The position numbers and the translations under genes were made by a program. DNA of 11,940 nucleotides. Source: Actinomycetes bacterium (lineage in GTDB: Bacteria > Actinomycetota > Actinomycetes > Actinomycetales > Cellulomonadaceae). The notes beneath the pieces are model-generated. The model had not been told where the DNA came from, searched no databases, and saw only the letters and a program-made list of their open reading frames with translations. This document shows positions 8,648-11,940 of the stretch, piece after piece (within the stretch, counting starts at the first letter, position 1; each line of letters starts with the position of its first letter). The stretch covers positions 1 through 11,940 of the forward strand of contig JAEXPS010000058.1 of assembly GCA_023438885.1 (NCBI GenBank), given 5' to 3'.

Positions 8648-8836
8648 ATGTTCCAGCAGTCCCTCTTCGAGCTCGGCCGCACCCAGCACCAGGACCTCAT
8701 CACGCTCGCTGCCCAGGAGCGGGCACGCGCGGAGAGCCGGCGCCGGCAACGGGAGCAGGCTTGGCAGCATCCGCCGTCCCGTGAGCGATCGCGGGCGAAG
8801 CGGCACTCGGCGTCCTCGCCGTACGCCACCGCCTGA
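8648..8836 (+). CDS. 62-aa basic small protein, unknown function
   Basis: A short gene supported mainly by its start: GAGGAG at 8635-8640, 7 nt before ATG 8648, is among the best ribosome binding sites in the window. The product begins MFQQSLFELGRTQHQDLITL, an amphipathic N-terminal segment, followed by an Arg/Gln/Glu-rich helix (about 21-40) and a basic Ser/Arg/Lys tail rich in predicted disorder. There are no cysteines, no signal peptide and no membrane helix. I do not recognise a named family. It is divergent from the dynamin-like GTPase operon and followed closely by a strong hairpin, so it is probably a monocistronic transcript. Its charge would suit binding RNA, DNA or acidic partners, but nothing in the sequence establishes that. 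Confidence 0.7.
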   Translation: MFQQSLFELGRTQHQDLITLAAQERARAESRRRQREQAWQHPPSRERSRAKRHSASSPYATA

Positions 8837-8846
8837 ACCACCCACT

Positions 8847-8882
8847 GAAGCGGGTGCGCACCCACGGGTGTGCACCCGCTTC
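8847..8882. terminator. Large inverted repeat after the small protein gene, probable terminator
   Basis: GAAGCGGGTGC (8847-8857) pairs perfectly with GCACCCGCTTC (8872-8882). The inner bases continue pairing (one G-U) to a tetraloop at 8863-8866, so about 16 pairs in all. It begins 10 nt after the stop codon of the 62-aa gene and ends 30 nt before the next gene's ribosome binding site. No long U-run follows (TCGTCGTCC), so it would be a U-poor terminator. The position strongly suggests it ends the small transcript and separates it from the amidase gene. Confidence 0.7.
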
Positions 8883-8899
8883 GTCGTCCCCGCCGTCGC

Positions 8900-8905
8900 T
8901 AGCCT
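8900..8905 (+). promoter_or_regulatory. Candidate -10 element for the nitrilase-family gene
   Basis: TAGCCT lies just beyond the hairpin and 20 nt before the ATG at 8925, which would place transcription start near the ribosome binding site. No good -35 hexamer is seen because that region is occupied by the hairpin arm. It has the same form as the -10 candidates at the tRNA and tetR genes. Confidence 0.35.
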
Positions 8906-8911
8906 TCAGGC

Positions 8912-8916
8912 GGAGG
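8912..8916 (+). promoter_or_regulatory. Ribosome binding site that sets the nitrilase-family start
   Basis: GGAGG with 8-nt spacing to ATG 8925. The reading frame stays open 48 codons further upstream, through the hairpin and into the small protein gene, so this site is the main reason to choose 8925. Confidence 0.8.
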
Positions 8917-8924
8917 TGCGGACC

Positions 8925-9719
8925 ATGGCCCAGCCAGGCGGGCACGACGAACGCACGCTCCGGGTCGCCATGGCACAGACGCTCGTCGAGCCCGGCCGGC
9001 CCGCGGCGAACCTCGAGCGCGCCGGCGTGCTGGTGGCCCAGGCGGCCGACGAGCGATGCGACGTCGTCGTGCTCCCGGAGTGCGGCGACCTGGGCTGGAC
9101 CGCCGCCGCGGCGAGGCTGGCCACCGAGGAGGGCTCCCGTACCACCGTGCGGCGCTACCAGCGACTCGCGGCCGAGCACGGCGTCGCGGTCGTCGCCGGC
9201 CTGACCGAACGGGACGGGCAGCGCCTGTACAACACGGCCGTCGCGATCGACTCCGACGGCCACCTCGTCGGGCGCCACCGCAAGATCAACGAGCTCGACT
9301 TCGCGCGGGCCACCTACTCGACCGGCTCGCGGCTCGAGGCGCTGCCGATGCTCGGCACGAGCGTGGGGATCTCGATCTGCGCCGACAACTCGGCGTCGTC
9401 GCTCTACGTCCCCCAGACCCTCGCCGCGCTGGGGGCACGCGTCATCCTCTCGCCGTGCGCGTGGGCGGTGCCGCCGGGGTTCGACCAGGCCGCGACGCCC
9501 TACGGCGACGAGTGGGTGCAGCCGTACGCGGCGATCGCCCGGCAGTCTGGGGTGCCGGTGGTCGGGGTGAGCAACGTGGGTCTGATCGCGGACGGCGACT
9601 GGGCCGGGTGGAGCTGCATCGGGTGCTCGCTGGCCGTCGACCGCGACGGCGCGCTGGTGACGCAGCTTCCGTACGGCGAGGCGGCCTTCGAGGTGGTGGA
9701 CCTGGCCGTCGGGCCGTGA
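8925..9719 (+). CDS. Carbon-nitrogen hydrolase (nitrilase superfamily amidase)
   Basis: A 264-aa nitrilase-superfamily enzyme, a typical single-domain length. The Glu-Lys-Cys triad is visible: Glu52 in VVLPECGDLGW, Lys120 in RHRKINELD and Cys152 in ISICADNSA. These enzymes hydrolyse amide-type C-N bonds through a cysteine thioester. Superfamily members include omega-amidases, N-carbamoyl hydrolases and repair amidases, and I cannot assign the substrate. The N-terminal strand TLRVAMAQ and the GVSNVG strand near 215-220 are as expected. There is no signal peptide, so it should be cytosolic. It stands alone between a strong hairpin and the tRNA-Arg gene on the same strand, so context gives no pathway. 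Several extra Cys residues (45, 53, 178, 231, 234) are present besides the nucleophile. Confidence 0.9.
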   Translation: MAQPGGHDERTLRVAMAQTLVEPGRPAANLERAGVLVAQAADERCDVVVLPECGDLGWTAAAARLATEEGSRTTVRRYQRLAAEHGVAVVAGLTERDGQRLYNTAVAIDSDGHLVGRHRKINELDFARATYSTGSRLEALPMLGTSVGISICADNSASSLYVPQTLAALGARVILSPCAWAVPPGFDQAATPYGDEWVQPYAAIARQSGVPVVGVSNVGLIADGDWAGWSCIGCSLAVDRDGALVTQLPYGEAAFEVVDLAVGP

Positions 9720-9755
9720 GGCCGTGGGCTGCGAGGTGAGGCGGGCGGTACCGCG

Positions 9756-9761
9756 TAGCCT
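9756..9761 (+). promoter_or_regulatory. Candidate -10 element for tRNA-Arg
   Basis: TAGCCT ends 10 nt before the first tRNA base, the right place for a tRNA promoter. No strong -35 is visible in the 52-nt gap after the amidase gene, where the sequence is GAGGTG-like. Confidence 0.45.
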
Positions 9762-9771
9762 TGTTCGCCGA

Positions 9772-9844
9772 GCGCCCGTAGCTCAACGGATAGAGCAGCG
9801 GCCTTCTAATCCGCTGGTTCCGGGTTCGAGTCCCGGCGGGCGCG
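9772..9844 (+). tRNA. tRNA-Arg (anticodon TCT)
   Basis: A 73-nt cloverleaf. The acceptor stem GCGCCCG (9772-9778) pairs with CGGGCGC (9837-9843), with discriminator G9844. The D arm is GCTC/GAGC (9781-9784, 9793-9796). The anticodon arm is 9798-9814 with anticodon TCT at 9805-9807, flanked by U33 and A37. The variable loop is 5 nt, and the T arm CCGGG/CCCGG encloses TTCGAGT. The last anticodon-stem pair (31-39) is a C-U mismatch. CCA is not encoded. It reads AGA codons (and AGG by wobble), which are rare in such a GC-rich genome. Confidence 0.97.
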
Positions 9845-9896
9845 CCCCTTCGTCCTATGGCTCCACCCCTCCGTCGTCGTCCGGCAGAGCGTCGAC

Positions 9897-9919
9897 GCCG
9901 GCCCGGGCCCTAGGCCGGC
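9897..9919. terminator. Hairpin downstream of tRNA-Arg
   Basis: GCCGGCC (9897-9903) pairs with GGCCGGC (9913-9919) around a 9-nt loop, about 53 nt past the tRNA and just before the small membrane protein gene. It has no U-tract. It may end the tRNA transcript, or simply be a palindrome in GC-rich DNA. Confidence 0.3.
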
Positions 9920-9937
9920 CGTGCCACCATGTGCGCC

Positions 9938-10225
9938 ATGTCCCGGCATCGCACGCGCCGCTCGCCGCGCGAGGTCGCGCGGTCCGTGCGGCGGTGGGCC
10001 GTGCGGGCGGTGGGGTGGCTCGCGCTCGGTGCTCTCGTGGGGCTGGCGGCGTGGGCGGCGCTGACGTGGGCCGGCTCGAACGCTCAGGTGGCGCAGTGGG
10101 CGGGGATCGGTGCCGGAGCGGTCACGGCCGGCGCGGCGGGCGTCGCGGCAACGATGCCGTTGCCCGGCGCGAGGACCGACGAGCACGCGGACGGAGCGGC
10201 CACCGAGGGGAGCCCGGGAGCCTGA
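9938..10225 (+). CDS. Small two-helix membrane protein, unknown function
   Basis: A 95-aa protein with a basic N-terminus, MSRHRTRRSPREVARSVRR, then two hydrophobic segments at about 23-44 and 52-73 joined by a short loop, and an acidic/Gly/Ala tail. The positive-inside rule would put both termini in the cytoplasm. Third codon positions are almost all G or C, as expected of a real gene here. ATG 9938 was chosen because the basic segment begins there; an ATG at 9929 in frame would add three residues. Neither has a Shine-Dalgarno sequence. I do not recognise the family. It lies directly upstream of orn on the same strand, and its stop codon overlaps the candidate orn -35 region, so it is a separate unit or a co-transcribed upstream gene. 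Confidence 0.6.
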   Translation: MSRHRTRRSPREVARSVRRWAVRAVGWLALGALVGLAAWAALTWAGSNAQVAQWAGIGAGAVTAGAAGVAATMPLPGARTDEHADGAATEGSPGA

Positions 10226-10249
10226 CCTGTCGTCGGACCGCCGTAGGCT
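10222..10249 (+). promoter_or_regulatory. Promoter of orn, giving a leaderless mRNA
   Basis: CTGACC (10222-10227) and TAGGCT (10244-10249) form a -35/-10 pair with a 16-nt spacer. The GTG start of orn follows 6 nt after the -10, where transcription would normally initiate, and no ribosome binding site precedes it. A leaderless orn transcript is the simplest reading. Confidence 0.6.
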
Positions 10250-10255
10250 GACCCT

Positions 10256-10900
10256 GTGACCAGCACGCTCGCCAACGGGACCAGCGACCGCATCGTCTGG
10301 ATCGACTGCGAGATGACGGGTCTCGACCTGGCGTCGGACGCCCTGGTCGAGGTCGCGGTCGTCGTCACGGACTCGGAGCTCGAGGTGCTCGGGTCCGGCG
10401 TGGACGTGGTGATCGCTCCCCCGGCCGAGGCCTTGGCCGGCATGAACGAGTACGTGCGGACCATGCACACGACGTCGGGACTCCTCGACGCACTGGCCAC
10501 CGGAGTGAGTCTCGACGAGGCCCAGAAGCTGGTTCTCAACTACGTGCGCGAGTGGGTTCCCGAGCCCGGCAAGGCGCCGCTCGCCGGGAACTCGGTCGGC
10601 ACCGACAAGGCGTTCCTCGACCGCGACATGCCCGAGCTCGTCGGCCACCTGCACTACCGCGTGATCGACGTGTCGTCGATCAAGGAGCTCGCTCGCCGCT
10701 GGTACCCACGGGTCTACTTCCACGCACCGGCCAAGCACGGCGGCCACCGCGCGCTGGCGGACATCCTCGAGAGCATCGACGAGCTGCGCTACTACCGTGC
10801 CGCCCTCATGCCTGCGCAGCCGGGCCCGGACTCGGCCACCGCCAAGGAGATCGCCGCCCAGATCCAGGCGACGTCGGTCGCCGGCCGCGCCGGCCAGTAG
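10256..10900 (+). CDS. orn: Oligoribonuclease (DEDDh 3'-5' exoribonuclease)
   Basis: A 214-aa Orn, the enzyme that degrades the final 2-5 nt RNA fragments, and pGpG from c-di-GMP turnover, to mononucleotides in the cytosol. All DEDDh residues are visible: Asp17 and Glu19 in WIDCEMTGLD, Asp117 in GNSVGTDKAFLDRDMPEL, His164 and Asp169 in HGGHRALAD. The RVIDVSSIKELARRWYP segment is also characteristic. GTG 10256 sits 6 nt after a TAGGCT element with no Shine-Dalgarno sequence, so the gene appears to be translated from a leaderless mRNA. The C-terminal tail (about 185-214) is Ala-rich and extends past the E. coli enzyme. The last codons contain a 6-bp GCCGGC inverted repeat (10880-10885/10889-10894). 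It is convergent with the tetR gene 51 nt downstream, and that gap holds no clear terminator. Confidence 0.96.
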   Translation: MTSTLANGTSDRIVWIDCEMTGLDLASDALVEVAVVVTDSELEVLGSGVDVVIAPPAEALAGMNEYVRTMHTTSGLLDALATGVSLDEAQKLVLNYVREWVPEPGKAPLAGNSVGTDKAFLDRDMPELVGHLHYRVIDVSSIKELARRWYPRVYFHAPAKHGGHRALADILESIDELRYYRAALMPAQPGPDSATAKEIAAQIQATSVAGRAGQ

Positions 10901-10951
10901 TCGTCCGACGAGCGGTACGGCTACCCCCATCCCCGCCGATCTGCGCTGCGC

Positions 10952-11641
10952 TCAACTGCCCGGGATCGGCGTGGAGGAGATGCCGGCGAGAAGCACGCGC
11001 AGCCCCCAGAGATGACGTGCCGCCGGGGTCCCCGACAACAGGTCGTCCGCGTGCGCGGCGAGCGTGGGGGTCCGCTCCGGGTCCGCCTGGCGCACCGCCT
11101 GGACGATGGCCCCCTGCGACGCCCCGTTGGCCGCCGCGGCGTCGGCGACGCTGCCACCTCCGCCGGCGTGCTCGGCGGCGTTGGCCGTGACGTGCTGGAT
11201 GAGCAGATCCGCACCCCAGGCGGCCTGCTGTGCAGGAACCCCGCCGGCGATCAGCAGACCGAGGACGCGGTCGACGAGGGCGAGCGTGTTCGGGCCCATC
11301 GGACGCAGGGTCAGTGCGGAGCGCGCCAGACCCGGATAGGCGAAGAGGACCTCGGAGTACGCCTCGAGGAGCGCGATGAGCCGCTCGTCCCAGCTGCCGC
11401 CCGCGTCGTCCGGCAGGGATCCGGTGAGCTCGTCCGTGACGGCGGCGTGCAGCTCCGCCGTGTTCTTCACGTAGACGTACAGGGAGGCCGGGCCGGTGTC
11501 AAGCGCGTCGGCGACCCGTCTCATCGTCGCCTTCTCGAGTCCCTCGTCGCGGACGATCCGGATCGTCTCGGCGATCACCCACTCGCGCGAGAGAGCGGGT
11601 TTCGCGGGGCGCTCCCGCCGACTTCCCAGCGATGTAGCCAT
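10952..11641 (-). CDS. TetR/AcrR-family transcriptional repressor
   Basis: A 229-aa regulator. The N-terminal helix-turn-helix (about 17-63) shows the TetR pattern: SREWVIAETIRIVRDEGLEKA followed by TMRRVADALDTGPASLYVYV and KNTAELHAAV. The Ala/Leu-rich C-terminal ligand and dimer domain (about 75-229) contains LARSALTLRPMGPNTLALVDRV. It probably represses its own gene and the divergent amidohydrolase gene until a ligand binds. ATG 11641 has GGAGG only 1 nt upstream, a poor spacing. A TAGCCT -10 lies 6 nt before the ATG, so a leaderless transcript is more likely. The divergent region carries four CGAACNNGTTCG-type palindromes, two of them lying in its own promoter. The ligand cannot be inferred. 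Confidence 0.93.
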   Translation of the reverse strand: MATSLGSRRERPAKPALSREWVIAETIRIVRDEGLEKATMRRVADALDTGPASLYVYVKNTAELHAAVTDELTGSLPDDAGGSWDERLIALLEAYSEVLFAYPGLARSALTLRPMGPNTLALVDRVLGLLIAGGVPAQQAAWGADLLIQHVTANAAEHAGGGGSVADAAAANGASQGAIVQAVRQADPERTPTLAAHADDLLSGTPAARHLWGLRVLLAGISSTPIPGS

Positions 11642-11647
11642 GCCTCC

Positions 11648-11653
11648 AGGCTA
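11648..11653 (-). promoter_or_regulatory. -10 element of the tetR promoter, probable leaderless start
   Basis: The minus strand reads TAGCCT followed by six bases and then ATG 11641, the same geometry as at orn. The upstream spacer contains one operator-like repeat (11657-11668) and the -35 region overlaps a second (11672-11683), so autorepression is expected. Confidence 0.5.
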
Positions 11654-11656
11654 GCA

Positions 11657-11698
11657 GGAACAGGTTCGTCACGAACGCGTTCGTTGCGAACATGTTCG
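11657..11698. promoter_or_regulatory. Three tandem palindromic operators, 15 bp apart
   Basis: The sites GGAACAGGTTCG (11657-11668, one mismatch), CGAACGCGTTCG (11672-11683, extending to a perfect 14-bp palindrome) and CGAACATGTTCG (11687-11698) fit CGAACNNGTTCG. Their centres are exactly 15 bp apart. They overlap the tetR promoter on the left and the amidohydrolase -35 on the right. The most likely ligand is the adjacent TetR-family repressor. Confidence 0.8.
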
Positions 11699-11712
11699 TC
11701 CGGTGTTAGCGT
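11684..11712 (+). promoter_or_regulatory. Promoter of the amidohydrolase gene
   Basis: TTGCGA (11684-11689) and TAGCGT (11707-11712) have a 17-nt spacer, and transcription should begin near 11719. The -35 overlaps operator 11687-11698, so a bound repressor would block RNA polymerase. Confidence 0.55.
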
Positions 11713-11730
11713 GACGCCGCGCACGTCCAA

Positions 11731-11742
11731 CGAACACGTTCG
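11731..11742. promoter_or_regulatory. Fourth, distal operator copy downstream of the predicted start
   Basis: CGAACACGTTCG matches the same CGAACNNGTTCG consensus, centred 44 bp from the third site and about 12 bp beyond the predicted transcription start. It could act as a roadblock or support cooperative binding or looping with the cluster. Confidence 0.7.
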
Positions 11743-11827
11743 TTTGTGACCGGATCCCGGCGGAGCGTGAGGAAGTCGATGACGCGTGCGCTCGCGATCT
11801 GCGTGCCCGAACCACGGAAGGACCACC

Positions 11828-11940
11828 ATGACCATCACCGCCATCACCGGGGCCCGAGTGTTCGACGGAGAGGGCATCCTCTCGGCCGACACCGTCGTGA
11901 TCGCCGGCCACCTGATCTCGCAGGTCGGCGGGCCCGTGCC
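11828..11940 (+). CDS. Amidohydrolase-family protein, N-terminus only (runs off window)
   Basis: Thirty-seven codons are visible, beginning MTITAITGARVFDGEG, then DTVVIAGHLISQVGG. This is the N-terminal beta-sandwich of the metal-dependent amidohydrolase superfamily (imidazolonepropionase/dihydroorotase/prolidase-like): 'GARVFDG...TVVIAG..I..VG'. The metal-binding HxH motif would lie beyond the window, so activity and subgroup cannot be judged. ATG 11828 has GGAAGGA at 11816-11822 with 5-nt spacing. The leader between the promoter and ATG is about 109 nt and contains the distal operator copy. It is the divergent neighbour and probable target of the TetR-family repressor. Confidence 0.8.
   Translation, partial: MTITAITGARVFDGEGILSADTVVIAGHLISQVGGPV

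Noticed and set aside
8425..8865. N-terminal extension of the soluble GTPase to codon 8865
   Set aside because: The added residues are unlike the family and would overlap the divergent small gene and its ribosome binding site.
8781..8924. Upstream extension of the nitrilase-family gene
   Set aside because: It crosses the 8847-8882 hairpin and the small gene; the GGAGG at 8912-8916 fixes the start at 8925.
9772..9844. tRNA-Arg as an integration (att) site
   Set aside because: No integrase gene or duplicated tRNA 3' end is present in the window.

Overview
The window is GC-rich chromosomal DNA. It has strong G/C preference at third codon positions, frequent GTG starts, TAGGCT/TAGCCT-type -10 elements and probable leaderless genes. 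The encoded proteins (EttA, oligoribonuclease, a stand-alone maltokinase-cap protein, an SSB paralog, paired dynamin-like GTPases) point to an actinomycete. A Micrococcales/Cellulomonas-like host is my best guess, but that is an inference from gene content. Bases 1-60 are not genomic: they match an Illumina P5/i5/Nextera transposon adapter left at a contig end, so biological sequence starts at 61.

The left two thirds (61-8424) is one long minus-strand run. In transcription order it holds a soluble P-loop GTPase, a membrane-anchored YfjP-like GTPase joined to it by a 4-nt overlap, an SSB paralog lacking the usual acidic tip, a maltokinase-N-cap protein, the ribosome-associated ABC-F ATPase EttA, an APH-fold phosphotransferase starting 2 nt after ettA, and a second soluble GTPase. 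That last gene is a paralog of the first and is cut off by the contig end. The run is probably several transcription units: a strong hairpin lies between ssb and the cap gene, and a candidate promoter lies before ettA.

From 8648 rightward the strand changes. On the plus strand are a 62-aa basic small protein with an excellent ribosome binding site, a large hairpin, a nitrilase-superfamily amidase, tRNA-Arg(TCT), a small two-helix membrane protein, and oligoribonuclease (orn). The orn gene looks leaderless. A convergent TetR-family repressor gene (also apparently leaderless) sits beyond orn. It is divergent from the start of an amidohydrolase gene that runs off the window. The intergenic region between them carries four copies of CGAACNNGTTCG overlapping both promoters, a clear candidate operator array.

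The points most worth a second look are the dynamin-like GTPase trio, whose two soluble members have differently degraded guanine-specificity motifs; the stand-alone maltokinase cap near a stand-alone APH-like kinase; the tail-less SSB; the operator array; and the adapter contamination, which gives the first gene a false C-terminus.
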